Positions 12,402 to 24,496 of a stretch of 64,000 nucleotides of DNA are shown piece after piece. The notes beneath the pieces are model-generated. The model saw nothing but the letters and a program-made list of their open reading frames with translations. It was not told the origin of the DNA and ran no database searches. Source of the DNA: Tubiluchus corallicola (lineage: Eukaryota > Priapulida > Priapulimorpha > Priapulimorphida > Tubiluchidae); contig JAQGDQ010000180.1 in assembly GCA_030141605.1 (NCBI GenBank), positions 126,001-190,000 on the forward strand, given 5' to 3'. The first letter of the stretch is position 1; each line of letters opens with the position of its first letter. The translations under genes were made by a program, and so were the position numbers.

Positions 12402-12720
12402 TCAATTAGCAAAACGTTTAGTAAACTTTATATAGTTCAGCAACAATTTGAAGAGATTGGCACTGGATGGATGACCTGATCTAAGTTTATGAAAAATGTC
12501 GTTATAAATAATAGCAGGTCTAGGGTTGGCGTGTAATTCTTGAGTTATGTTTCGATAATAACAGAGCTGATCCAATAATAGTGTTCTGTGCATGTCATAG
12601 TTTGAACACTCAAAAAATAATGGCGGGGGGGGGACCCTCAGTCGAATTGTTACATCTACATGAAGGGTCATCGATTATATTCCAGGAAAACAGTTCTGGA
12701 TTCATTCCACTAAGTGTAAG
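12402..12720 (-). pseudogene. non-LTR retrotransposon ORF2 C-terminus, frameshifted relic
   Basis: Minus-strand reading gives SGMNPELFSWNIIDDPSCRC and NNSTEG, then after a run of nine or ten C residues continues in another frame as PPPLFFECSNYDMHRTLLLD, ending NLFKLLLNYIKFTKRFAN. The Cys-x-Cys followed by FF-E-C-x-x-Y resembles the post-RT C-terminal region of LINE ORF2 proteins (C.C...HFLF.CP.Y...R). A frameshift at the homopolymer breaks it. The upstream RT is missing; AT-rich 3' sequence runs on to about 12060. Confidence 0.6.
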
Positions 12721-13285
12721 CGTGGTTTCGTCGATATATTATACCTGTATTATTAGATAAATCCTGCCTGTTGACTAGCTGGCGCTGTAATCTATGGATC
12801 CAACATTTTGTATATTTAATGTAGGTCGCTATAAAATTGTATATGGGCTTTTTAGAAATCATAGCAATTTTCCCGGTGTATCATCACTATTTTGCAAACA
12901 ATGCTTACTTTCTCTTTTCTCTTTAATTCCTTTAACCGTGACTGCTTGCATCCTTGTAAAAAAATTCTGCGTTATTGCGTAACGAGAGATTACTTTCTTA
13001 TAACCAAAATATTCTTGCATTTATTCTATAACTCAGAATAAAATTTTTGTTTCCAAAATACTTCCCTTTTCTAACAAAAATACCTTTCCTTTCCTCATCT
13101 CCTCTTCTTCATTCTTGTCATTTGAAAGGCTCTCTAGATTCTAGGATTTTTTCCTACAAGCTGTACTTTAATTATGGGTCTTATTATTCGTTTTATTCCA
13201 AGTCGCTTACACGGTGCGCGTAAGGCGTATCTATGAGCGTTAATACAATCCATCAAAGAATATTTCTGCTTATGCATATCCGGAA

Positions 13286-13428
13286 GGTGTTTACAATTCC
13301 CTACACAATTTAAATCCCCTAACTCAAACCCGGACCCTAACCCTATCCCTCACTCTAACCTCAACCCTAACCCTAATTTTAATCCGCTTTACGAACTAAT
13401 TTCTTGTGTGTGGGGAATTGTAAATTTT
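13286..13428. repeat. telomere-like repeats between inverted arms
   Basis: ACCCTAACCCT and CAACCCTAACCCTAA occur at 13331-13377, a degenerate TTAGGG-type array on the complementary strand. It is flanked by inverted GTTTACAATTCCCTACACAA (about 13290) and TTGTGTGTGGGGAATTGTAA (about 13403). Confidence 0.7.
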
Positions 13429-13840
13429 AGCCGCATATCCATAAAAATAAGTTAGCGTTAGTTAGCAAATAAGCAGAATTAAAAACAACAATACATAAAA
13501 ACTGCATTGAATTGACATACACGAAGTTACATATCGTGAACTGGACACGATAACGATAAATTATGTCAGATACTGTCAGGCGATATTTATTTAAAAGAAA
13601 CTGCCAAAACCTGCCACCTAATCCTGGAAAGAAGGTATATATATATATATATGTTTTAATATTTTTAATGTGTTTTAATGTTTGTTTAATCACTGTTTTA
13701 ATTTGTAAGTAAAATGATTGTCTTTAATGATTTCTAAGATGTCTCGTAACTGTGTCGATAGAGTGGCTTTTATTTTACTGTAACTGTGCGTACTTAAATT
13801 TAAATTGTTGTAAAATAAAAGGTGACAATATAATAAACTA

Positions 13841-13918
13841 ACTACACTACACTACACTACACTACACTACACTACACTACACTACACTACACTACACTAC
13901 ACTACACTACACTACACA
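13841..13918. repeat. (ACTAC)n pentanucleotide microsatellite
   Basis: About 15 uninterrupted CTACA/ACTAC units. Confidence 0.95.
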
Positions 13919-14176
13919 TGCTCTGAGACCCTTAAAATTCACAGTGGACTACAGTACCCTACGCTAAACAGTATCATAAATTTTCTCTATAATCCCCTAC
14001 ACTGCTATAAGCGGTGATACCCAGATGTCCAAACAACATGTGGAGTGTCATCTGAAATTCGACAAGTATGTAGCTGCCGCATGTCCATATGCTCTCTAAG
14101 CAGTAAAAACATCACCGTTAAGACAAAATGAAGGTTTCCTTATCTCTGGTTATTTCGCGTCCGTCTAAAAGGTGGT

Positions 14177-14178
<2 letters not shown>

Positions 14179-14260
<82 letters not shown>

Positions 14261-14365
14261 CTCTCTCTCTCCTCTCCTCTCCCTCTCTCGCTCTCCGTCT
14301 CCCCCCTCTCTCTCGCTCTCCCACTCCCCCTCTCTCTCGCTCTCCCACTCCCCCCTTCTCTCTCG

Positions 14366-14400
<35 letters not shown>

Positions 14401-14415
14401 TATATATATAGACAT
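14179..14415. repeat. (CT)n tract
   Basis: Long dinucleotide array, interrupted by CCTCT and CTCGCTCTCC(A/C)CTCC units from about 14248 to 14370, ending in a short (TA)n. Confidence 0.95.
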
Positions 14416-14509
14416 CTACTTTGCACTATAACCATTTAGGAAAGTAATTTTTTCCTTCAGGTATTAAACTTTTAATTACATATGTATTACCCATTGTTTC
14501 ATTTGTTAA

Positions 14510-14862
14510 ACAGTTTCGTTCTGCGCACGCGAAGTTACTGTAGGTCAAAGGTTAAGTGTACCACAGCAACGCTCCATAACTACAGCCGTCACGTGACGTG
14601 CGGGTAAAGCCAAGCTGTCTGCTGCATCAGTTCAGCAACTTCAGCTGTTTTACGTGGTTTCCTTAATTAGTCTGTGTGGGTTCTTGCATGGGAACAAGAT
14701 GCAAATGAACTAGAGGTTCTATAGCATTCGTCCCTTTTCTTAATTAGTATTACAATAGCATGGGCTGTGAGGCATTGTCAAGTGTACACAAATGTGTTGT
14801 CCGACACCCTTAACCTTTGACCTTTTCACGATCATCATCAATCGCTGGAACTGTGAAAAGGC
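14510..14862 (+). mobile_element. GCCTTTTCAC inverted-repeat MITE, left end lost
   Basis: Collinear with 26371-26735 (GCGCACGCG, AGGTCAAA, GGAACAAGATG, CGATCATCATCAATCGCTGG) and ends TGTGAAAAGGC. No open frame. Target flanks are consistent with TWA. Confidence 0.62.
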
Positions 14863-16467
14863 TTATTAACATTTTTTACAAGACGAACGCAAACCATTCA
14901 TCCTAATAATTGTAGCGAATGTATTTTAATTCAGATTTTTTTCGTTTGTTAAACTTTCTTTACTCATCGAAACAAGGAAAGGGGTATTGCAAGTGTGAGC
15001 TACCGGATGAGCACGTAGAATCTCTGCTATTATGGCGGAAGTCAGTTAATACGTGGACGTCTGCATAGTGCTGCGCCCAGTTTTGTTTACTGTTAACCCT
15101 TGCACCAGAAATATATAAGTTCAGCTGAAATCTGGCAAAGTCATTTAGGTCACAGAAGCTTATATACTTACTGAACTTCTCTTAATAATGATGCGGGATT
15201 TTGAAGGAAATGAAACACTGAATAACTTATTGCTAAAGAACAAATCTGTTTTCTTAAAATAGGTTTCTAACCAGAGCGCCCCAAGCAAAGCAAGGTACCG
15301 CTCAAGAAAGCCTTGGAAAACTAGATTTACGATAGCTGCTTTGCTAGCGACCAAATGTATCTTTTCACACTTTTCTTGTAGCAAATGCGTACATGTGTAG
15401 CAAATTATAATTATAGTAACGAAATAATCTCGTGGCAAAGTACGTATTCCGCAAAGAAGAGTCCCGAAGGAAAAGACAGAATTTACAAACGGCCATCATG
15501 CATCTTGGAAAATTACGAGAAAACAGCAGTAACAGTGTATAGAAAAACCACTAAATAAAGTTACAATTACTAGACATTGGAAATTCTTAAAACCCTGGTC
15601 AAATTTTGACTGATAAGTCTGTTAATTTTTCACTCAGTAAGTAGCCGTGTAATCATTATGATAAAATACCACCGCCAGTCTTATAGTTTTAGTTCCACAT
15701 AATCCAATAAATCTTGTGAGCTTTAAGCTCACAATACTGACTATTAGAGCTATAATCCAATAGACTAGGTTAAATCATTTACAGAAGTAGATGCTACAGA
15801 ACACAAACTTAAAGGAAACGTCAAGCCTTCTAGGAGGTTAGGCTTATTTCAATGTTCGCGAAAAAAAATGTTAGAAGGATTTGTAATAAAACTACAATAA
15901 ACGCCTCGTGTAATTAGTAAAATCGCTTTAAAGTCGCGATCACTTCATGCTTGAGCGCTCCTATTTTCAATACCCATTCTTCTTCCAATGACGTCATTCG
16001 TCTTGAGGAAAAGTAGAGCACTGTCAATCTTCATCAAAAGTACAATGAGTTTTTATAAAAAAAGTTGCATAGTTAGTTTTGTAATATTTTTGTGTGAACA
16101 TTAGGCAAGCTGCAGAAGTTTGAATTAGTTTAAGCAGTGCGCCCTTACGGAAAACAACGACGCGCTTACGAAAAGCCTCGAAGTCTCCCTTTTACGTCAT
16201 AATTTTCAAGTTAATGGCGGCAACCACCACGTCTGAAAATTTCTATCCAGACGTAGTTTATTTTAGATTTATGCTTTAGAGAAAGTTTTTTGCAAATTTC
16301 TCTGTTATATTTTTCTAAGTTTAAGTGATAACAGTAAAATAAACCCAACATACTGAGTGACTTGTTCTTTCCTTTAAACGAAAACTCCAGTGATGCTGGT
16401 AGGTTACGATTCACGTTATCTTAATTAAGATGAAACTATTAATTAATAAGAAGGAAGTGATACTTAC

Positions 16468-16594
16468 GCGCTGTTGCGTTACCTCGAGGCTTTGCTCCAA
16501 TATACGCTAAATTTACGTTTGCTTTTCTACCGTCTATTATAGGATTTGGATCTTTACAAGCTCGCTCTGCTGCCGTCCTGTCCACCATGGTTAC
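16468..16594 (-). CDS. RBM24: RBM24/RBM38-like RNA-binding protein, second coding exon
   Basis: Completes the RRM begun at 42285-42115. It reads [20 protein letters not shown], then [17 protein letters not shown] and GNATA. The acceptor TTTCAG ends at 16595 and the donor GTAAGT begins at 16467. The exon is 127 nt, starts on a codon boundary and leaves one nucleotide (C) for the next exon. [17 protein letters not shown] is diagnostic for RBM24/RBM38/SUP-12. An alternative donor exists 14 nt upstream at CGA-G|GTAACG, straight after AKPR, where the vertebrate proteins diverge. The usual Pro/Tyr/Ala-rich tail was not found further left, so the gene probably continues beyond the window or its tail is too divergent to see. 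An 86-bp minisatellite begins about 125 bp upstream of the acceptor, in intron 1. Confidence 0.93.
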
Positions 16595-16719
16595 CTGAAA
16601 CACATGAACAGCTTTGAGAAAAATGCTTGAAAAAAATACAATTTCTAGAGCAACTAGGATAGTTCCAGAGATAAGTGAACTGGCTTATGAGGAGCGTCAA
16701 AAGGCTTTAGAGTTGTTTA

Positions 16720-17870
16720 GTATGCAGTACAGACAGTTCCGAGGTGATATGATTGAAGTGTACAAGTTTACACATGGAATGTACAGTATGCATGTTGAGA
16801 TCCTGCAAAGAGGTACAGACAAGTCCGAGGTGATATGATGGAAGTGTACAAGTTTACACCTGGAATGTACAGTATGCATGCTGAGATCCTGTGAAGAGGT
16901 ACAGACAGATCCGAGGTGATACGATGGAAGTGTACAAGTTTACACCTGGAATGTACAGTATGCATGCTGAGATCCTGTGAAGAGGTACAGACAAGTCCGA
17001 GGTGATACGATGGAAGTGTACAAGTTTACACCTGGAATGTACAGTATGCATGCTGAGATTTGTGGGGTGGGTGGGTGTGTGGTGTGTTTTGGTGTGTTGT
17101 GTGGTTGTGGGGTGGTGGGTGTGTGGAAGTGTACAAGTTTACACCTGGAATGTACAGTATGCATGCTGAGATCCTGTGAAGAGGTACAGACAGGTCCGAG
17201 GTGATACGATGGAAGTGTACAAGTTTACACCTGGAATGTACAGTATGCATGCTGAGATCCTGTGAAGAGGTACAGACAGGTCCGAGGTGATACGATGGAA
17301 TCGTACAAGTTTACACCTGGAATGTACAGTATGCATGCTGAGATCCTGCAAAGAGGTACAGGCAGGTCCGAGGTGATACGATGGAAGTGTACAAGTTTAC
17401 ACCTGGAATGTACAGTATGCATGCTGAGATACTGCAAAGAGGTACAGACAGGTCTGAGGTGATATGATGGAAGTGTACAAGTTTACACCTGGAATGTACA
17501 GTGTGCATGCTGAGATACTGCAAAGAGGTACAGACAGGTCTGAGGTGATATGATGGAAGTGTACAAGTTTACACCTGGAATGTACAGTATGCATGCTGAG
17601 ATACTGCAAAGAGGTACAGACAGGTCTGAGGTGATATGATAGAAGTGTACAAGTTTCCACCTGGGATGTACAGTATGCATACTGAGATCCTGCAAAGAGG
17701 TACGACAGGTCTGAGGTGATATGATGGAAGTGTAAGTTTACACATGGAACTGTACAGTATGCATGCTGAGATCCTGCAAAGAGGTACAGACAGGTCTGAG
17801 GTAATATGACAGAAGTATTCAGGTTCACACATGGAATGTACAGTATTCATGCTGAGATCCTTAAGAGAGA
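16720..17870. repeat. 86-bp minisatellite next to RBM24 exon 2
   Basis: About 13 units, each containing GAGGTACAGACAG, GTGTACAAGTTTACACCTGG, AATGTACAGTATGCATGCTG and AGATCCTG. Spacing is 86 bp, except across a G/T-rich insertion at about 17060-17127. End units are more diverged than central ones, as in unequal exchange. The array runs to about 125 bp from the intron 1 acceptor at 16595. Confidence 0.92.
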
Positions 17871-18112
17871 TTATTATACAAAAACTAGCGGACATTCGTA
17901 CAAGTTAAACAAAGGGTACAGTCGCACAGCTACACGACACAGCTTCTTCAGTTTGAGTGTTGAAACACCCTCCCCCCTGACAATGTAGTCTCTGCAAACT
18001 CCGTAACCTCTTTTAATAGCAAGCTAGATGATATATGGCTGAAATACCGATACAGATTTCTGTGTCACCCAGAAATTTTTAAAAGTGCTGACAGTTATGA
18101 TCGGTCAACAGG

Positions 18113-18577
18113 CAGAGATGTCTAACATCCAGGACACCTCGGAGCTGGAAAAAATCGTCCCTTATATCCGATGTCCCTGATAACCGAAGTTGAGTCAGAC
18201 CGAGGGTGTATCTAGATCTGTACTTTTCTGTACTTTTACCCAAAATTTTATGTATTATTGCTACACATTCAGTGCAAACGGTATGTAGGAAGCTCCTTCA
18301 GTGATGGGAGATGTAGTGACCGCGGAAACCGAGCTGTTCAAAGGCCGAGTTTACGAAAAATTGAGGCAAAAATCGATCAATTTCGCTTTGATCATATGGT
18401 CCCTTATACGCGAGGTAATTTACCTGGGTTTCTATTACGCGGGACCTGAAAATATCGTTCCTTATATCTGAGTACCTTGTATACGAAGATTTTTACATAG
18501 GAAAAACGTTACGAAAAAACGGGATCGGTGTTGGTGGTCCCTTATAAGCGAGTACCTTATACCCGAGGTTGACTGTA
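18113..18577 (-). mobile_element. pogo-like MITE, family D, inverted copy
   Basis: Inverted relative to 49877-50359. The right end ACCCGAGGTTGACTG is intact near 18575; the left end near 18113 is degraded. Confidence 0.65.
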
Positions 18578-19281
18578 TTAATCTATAGCAATCTAGTAAC
18601 GTCAGCAGAAGAGATGCGTGCTTGAAAAATTTCTAAATTTAGTGAAAGTTAAAAAGGTGACCTACTCGAACTGACCTGTTCGTTCACAGTGAAGGAAAAT
18701 AAAAGTTTATATTGAAATGGCAGGATGTTACAAGTTTGATAAATATACCACAATATCGCCGAATTTTGTATCATTTTTATTAAAGGAAAATCAAAACGTT
18801 TAGCACAGCACTAAGCAAACATCTTTAGGTCAAGCAGCACAGAAGATAACTGTTAGTCTGAAGCGGAAAAGTTGTGATTCTTTTTGATAAAAAGAGATAT
18901 TCCTATTATATTATGGAGGGTATTTATCAAACTGAAGCTATTCTTGCTATTAAGACTTTGAAAACTATCATTTTGAGTAATAAAGAAGGTGTTTTATGTA
19001 TTGTAAGCTTAAGCTAAATCACCTGCAAATTCTTAGCTACAAAATCTAAATATGTCCAAGAAACTGGCAACTTCTGTGAGTCTGGAGTTATATGAACAAT
19101 TTTCATTCAGGAAAGTTTGTTTCTCGTTGTATTTCGTCTGCTTCTAACGTGACCTTGTTAAGCCATAAAATTGTAAAACTTCTTCAATTTTCAGTCTTAA
19201 TGAAGCCAGGTTTTCTAAGAAACGACTTCACGTTCGTTCAGTAAACTTCTGAGCTTTCTGGGTTTTAATGTAGCGCTTTAA

Positions 19282-19961
19282 AGGACAAGAAAAGGGGTAC
19301 CTGAAGTAGGTTTAAAAATCGCCTTAAAATTGTATTACTTTACAGCAACTTTATGCGCTTATACTCGCGTTGAAAGGATTTTTTGTTTGTTTTCATTTTA
19401 AATTTTCCACAATACTGTTCAGACCCCGCCATTACATGACGTCATATACGCACAACGTAAATCAGGGCAAGAAAAGGAAATGTTAAACAATGTCAAAAAA
19501 ACTTTCCATGCAAAGTTGTATTACTTAACATGTCGCTAACCTGCCTGAAAGACTTATGTAAATAGAAAAGAAAATTTTTAATTATTTAATATGTTTTCAC
19601 CAATTGGTAAAATGTCGCTGACTCACTCCCCAGGGTGCACCACTCACTAACCAAAAATCGTATTTTTAATCTTATTGACAAGGTACTGTTTTTTTTAAAT
19701 TTTACTTAGTTAATGACGTGAGTGCTACGAATGCTCTGATTATTTTTTCAAACTTTACACAATGTTATCTAAACTTGTTTAAAATGACTTATCGTCAAAA
19801 TGGCTGCGTCTAAAGGTCATCACTGGAGTTTAAATTTACATGTTTTATACAGCGTTACTGCCGACGCAAGTCCTGTACGTAAAAAGGGCAGTACGTAAGT
19901 GTTATAAAATTTCACGATGAATTTATTAAACTTTATGCAAGTGGAGCGTTTTTCTTGTGCT
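19282..19961 (+). mobile_element. piggyBac-like MITE, family C, full copy
   Basis: 680 bp with TTAA at 19278-19281 and 19962-19965. Inverted termini are AGGACAAGAAAAGGGG and TTTTTCTTGTGCT. Confidence 0.75.
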
Positions 19962-21418
19962 TTAAGTGGTCCACTAGCGAACGTGACCTTGGTAAACCGT
20001 GAAACTTCTTCAATTTTCAAAGACTTAATGAAGCCAGGTTTTCTAAGAAGCCACTTTGCATTCATTCGGTAAATTTCCGAAATTTTTCGGTCTTAATGTG
20101 GCGCTTTAAATCTCAATGTCAGTCCCTTAATCAGCAGGTCAGCAGCTCCAGTACTGACATCAATAATCCCCCATTTCCACATCTCGTGTTTTGAGAAGCA
20201 GTCTGTTTATGTGGGATTATTTTGCTAGGCTGGGGCCGCAGCAGGTGACAACTAACGCTGCCGGCATGCGGTGCAGCCCAGAGTCGCACGCACGCACTAA
20301 ATACCAGCAGACCCCGGTTACTCAAAACAGAAGTATATTCTTTCTCTACTGGCCGTATTTAGGAATATGTATCCTAGCGGAGCAACCATGCGCCCAGTCC
20401 TGTAATATCTCACAAGAATTGATGACAAAAGTGCAAGTTTATTGCCAAAACGACTTTATCCTTGTTTAACTAATCACCATCATCAAGTTGATAGTTAATG
20501 CACGGATGGAAGCGCCCCCTATCGTTTGATCTATGCGACTTTACAACCAGTAGCTATATACACGCTAGGATCTGCTGGTGTCGTTTTCGTCGTTTCGGAT
20601 CTTTGTGACAAGTATGAGATTTCCGCCAAGGGTCAACCACATTAACTTGAGGATGACCAGTTTTGCCAGTCTGAGTTTTTAATTATTTCAACATGGGAAC
20701 TCGACTCCCCGGCTTTCAATGGCTTCTTTCCACAGTGGAAACAGACTTGATGAAACGCAGAGTTTCTGCTCTTGGGTGTGAGTGAGTCAGAATTATAAGC
20801 AACTTTGCTGCAGCAACTTTGGGTTTATACGCAAAGTTTTAGACACAAAAATCTTAGTGAAACAAAAATGTTGTGTCTAATTTAAATTTCGTAGAATCAG
20901 CTTAGATCTTCAGGATGCGTATAAGTAAGTTGGAACAGTAAACAGTTTTGTGGTCTGTCATTGCAGAATGTGGACAAATGTCAGATGCAATGGTTTAATT
21001 AACTACCACACTTATTTGTATCAAAAGTGCCAGTTTTTTAAGGAAAACAGCAATAAATGGTTTAATTCTTTTATAACTCTTATTACCAGTTTTTTGTGGC
21101 ATGTGCCAGGCTGACGAGAATGTACAAATAAACAAGAATGTAGCGAAGCCAGAGTTGAACATGTGCCAGGCCGTGGGAAACACCGTCACTGGCGTTTGTT
21201 GCAGTTTACAAAATACAAGTACACGGTGAACATCGTAAAAGTTTGTCATGCACTTACATATCAACATTAATCATTTTGCGCATTCTACTGCGCAAGCATT
21301 GCACTGATCTTCATTTACATACTAATTATATTAGGCGACAGTACTAGTATATTTATTGTAGTTAATTAGAGGGTATGCGAGCTTGTGTGCGTGTTGGCCT
21401 TACTCCTGCCTAGTCTTA

Positions 21419-21771
21419 GGCCCGTTTCACACTGAGGACGCAAGGAAAAATGACGCACGGAATTGCTGTCAGAAAATCGGAAATTTTTTGATTTTTTTGT
21501 CGAAATCTCAGGCAGCAAAAGGTTCATTTCACAATGAAACCGCGCGTCCAGTTAGCTGCAGCTCCTTTGCAAGTTTTATACTGTATAATCATGTCTAAAT
21601 TACGTTATACTTATCGTATTTCTCATATACAACGTAAAATTAATTATGTTAGTCAATGTAATGTCAGACCTGTTCGTTTTTTAGTAAGGTTCTACGAACC
21701 ACTTCAAAATATGAAAATATATACAAATAAAATAAATATATTATTAGATATTAAATACATTATTTTTCTAT
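21419..21771. mobile_element. Harbinger-like element, left part
   Basis: Begins GGCCCGTTTCACACTGAGGA after TTA (21416-21418). It follows the 5551 copy through the single GTCCAGTTAGCTGCAGCT unit and the TTAGTCAATGTAATGTCAG block. It carries one unit of the 42-bp repeat where the sibling has nine. It runs into the 34-bp minisatellite at 21772; no right terminus was found. Confidence 0.7.
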
Positions 21772-22485
21772 AAGCTAGTTCCAGTAAGAATTGTTTCAAT
21801 TCTATAAGCTAGTTCCAGTAAGAATTCTTTTAATTCTATAAGCTAGTTCCAGTAAGAATTGTTTTAATTCCGTAAACTAGTTCCGGCATGAATTGTTTTA
21901 ATTCCATAAGCTAGGTCCGGTAAGAATTGTTTTAATTCCATAAGCTAGTTCCGGTAAGAATTGTTTTAATTCCATAAGCTAGGTCCGGTAAGAAGTGTTT
22001 TAATTCCATAAGCTAGTTCCGGTAAGAATTGTTTTAATTCCATAAGCTAGTTCCAGTAAGCATTCTTTTAATTCTATAAGCTAGTTCTAGTAAGAATTGT
22101 TTTAATCCCGTAAACTAGTTCCAGTATGAATTGTTTTAATTCCATAAGCTAGGTCCGGTAAGAATTGTTTTAATTCCATAAGCTAGTTCCGGTAAGACTT
22201 GTTTTAATTCCATAAGCTAGTTCCAGTAAGAATTGTTTTATTCCGTAAACTAGTTCCGGTAAGAATTGTTTTAATTCCATAAGCTAGTTCCAATAAGAAT
22301 TGTTTTAATTCCATAAGCTAGTTCCAGTAAGAATTGTTTTAATTCCATAAGCTAGTTCTAGTAAGAATTGTTTTAATTCTATAAGCTAGTTCCAGTAAGA
22401 ATTTTTTAATTCCATAAGCTAGTTCCAGTAAGAATTGTTTTAATTCCATAAGCTAGTTCCAGTAAGAATTGTTTTAATTCTATAA
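21772..22485. repeat. 34-bp minisatellite, about 21 units
   Basis: Consensus unit ATAAGCTAGTTCCAGTAAGA followed by ATTGTTTTAATTCC. Variants (TCCGGTAAG, AGGTCCGG) occur in blocks, implying multi-unit duplications. Confidence 0.9.
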
Positions 22486-23138
22486 CCTATAGCACTGGGT
22501 CTGCTACAAAATGCATCCAATTTCAGGGAAAACATAAAACTTGTTTAGTAAGTTTCGTAGATTATTCACGCTAGTAAAATATATGAATGTATTATTGCTA
22601 ATTTTACATAGTGCGAATATATAGTACGCGTAAAACAGACCCCTTAACTGTAGCTGTTTATTGTCCATATATAAAAGACTATAAAAAATTGTAACTACAA
22701 AAAATTGTTGCTACATGTGCGAAACCGCAGCCGTGTCGAATTCAAAAGGCAAATTCACACCGGAACAAAGAAATTGGTCTTTTCCGCGCTAACATTCAGT
22801 TCGGTTAGACTTTTTGACTTGGTTACTATCGATTTAGGAAACCATTGATTCGGGAAGTGCTGATGTATCAAAACACGTGTGGTTGTTAACCGACAGTTGC
22901 TTAGGTACCCCGCAATTGAAGCTGCAGCCGTGGCTACCCTTGATAGCAACTCGCTCATTAAATGATAATCATACCGCGCGCCATGGAAACAGGTGTTGCG
23001 AGCGCTACTGTTCTCGAATAGCATTTAAATATATTATTAGTTAGGTTAACAGACGCGCTTATAATATCCATCGCCTGCACCTGTTTCATTTTACCTGACT
23101 CACTGGGGATTTGAGACTGGTCATTTGAGAACAATATA

Positions 23139-23525
23139 GTGATAAAATGAAACAAACCCCACCCGACTGAAAGAGATGATATATTGGTATAATAACCTCT
23201 TATATAGTTTTACAAGCAAAGCTTAGTAAAGCAATACAAAACTCATCTGAGCTATTTTTAACGTAAAGTCTAAAGAGATACTAAAAATGACACTACAAAC
23301 CTTGCAAGAACCATGTAGTGGTAAAATGAAACAATCTCACCTGACGTATTGGTCTAATGTATGGGGTACAATAACCTGTATTTGAACGCCTTATATACTT
23401 TTTACAAGCAAAGCATAGTAAAGAGATAGGAATACAAAACATGAGTGATCTATTTTTACCGCACAGTCTAAAGAGATTTTAAAAAATGAGACTACAAAAC
23501 TTACAAGAACTATAGTAAATGTGCA
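23139..23525 (+). repeat. ~180-190-bp tandem duplication
   Basis: AAAATGAAACA...CGACTG, ACAAGCAAAGC, AGTCTAAAGAGAT, ATGACACTACAAA recur about 180-190 bp later as AAAATGAAACAATCTCACC..., ACAAGCAAAGC, AGTCTAAAGAGAT, ATGAGACTACAAA. Confidence 0.78.
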
Positions 23526-23877
23526 GTGAGCAATTTTTCTGAACGCCACATTGTCAATATTTGTGTACAAAAATAATAACGAACTATTATAGTCATTGAA
23601 ATCCGCTAGCATGTTAAACACGTCGAATAGAAGGATTATAACTTTTGTTCACGATGGATTTTTACTGATTGGGTTATTATGTGTGTGCTTAGTTGGAATA
23701 TTTTCATTTATTTGTGTCGAGTCGAAGTTTGCTTACAATGTCCAAATACTAAACTTATGAGATCCTCACAACTGCTGACGTTTTCATGGCAATAACGTGC
23801 AAAACACCATCTTGTGATTAGAGGCAGGAAATTTAATGTGAAATATAATTTAACACTAATTCATGACTGTGTTTTAA

Positions 23878-24496
23878 AGAAAGACAGGATGATTTTTCAT
23901 AAATTACCCCACTTTCAAGTCCGATAAAAAATGTATATTTTAACACAATTTATACCGCAAAATCGTTCCTGATAATTAAATAATGGATTAAAAACTTAGT
24001 CAACGGCGGGCGAACTCCACTATTGATGACGTCACAAACTAACATAATTTTCAACAGCAAAAATACTCTACAAGCGTGTTGCACGTGTTTGCCAAAGCGA
24101 AAATTGAAGTAGAGCGCTACTGTAAGATATTCAGTGCGTTGTACTAAAACTAGGCAAATTTTAAGGTAAAAATTCAAATTCAAAATTTACCGCTGTGCTC
24201 ACGCATGAATTGTCGAACGTGTGCAGTTTGCCACAAACTAACACATTTGAACTGAGAGGTACAGCACCTGTTTTATGTGCAATGCATTTCCGAAATGCAG
24301 GCGCTAGTGCCCGTCTAACTGGCAAATGGCAAATGTATGTAACAGCGAAGAACTAGTGCGCGAACGCGAAATTGCGTTTGTGTGGTAGTAATTCTTTCAC
24401 GTAAGTCATTTTCGAAAAAATAGTATCTTCCCTTTCAATATTTTAAAGAGTAGATTGTTTTGACGTACAGTATAAGACCGGAGTATGGTTTTGCTT
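23878..24496 (-). mobile_element. piggyBac-like MITE, family A, with tRNA-like core
   Basis: TTAA-flanked (23874-23877, 24497-24500). Minus-strand ends are AAGCAAAACCATACTCCGG and GATGAAAAATCATCCTGTC-type inverted sequence. The interior on the minus strand has GTTAGACGGGCACTAGCGCC, then CTCAGTTCAAATG, resembling tRNA D-arm (box A) and T-arm (box B) promoter elements. Confidence 0.68.

Noticed and set aside
14118-14439. Ser-Leu and Arg-Glu repeat open frames
   Set aside because: (CT)n tract; open frames on both strands are a property of the dinucleotide.
15160-15438. Additional RBM24 exon ending in GTAAGTATAT
   Set aside because: A 60-nt segment with acceptor TTGTTCTTTAG would be in phase with exon 2, but the peptide has no resemblance to the RBM24 tail and the region is AT-rich.
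16697-17895. Series of overlapping minus-strand frames with repeated HTVHSRCKLVHFH-type motifs
   Set aside because: Frames recur every 86 bp because of the minisatellite; 86 is not a multiple of three, so each unit changes frame and stops.
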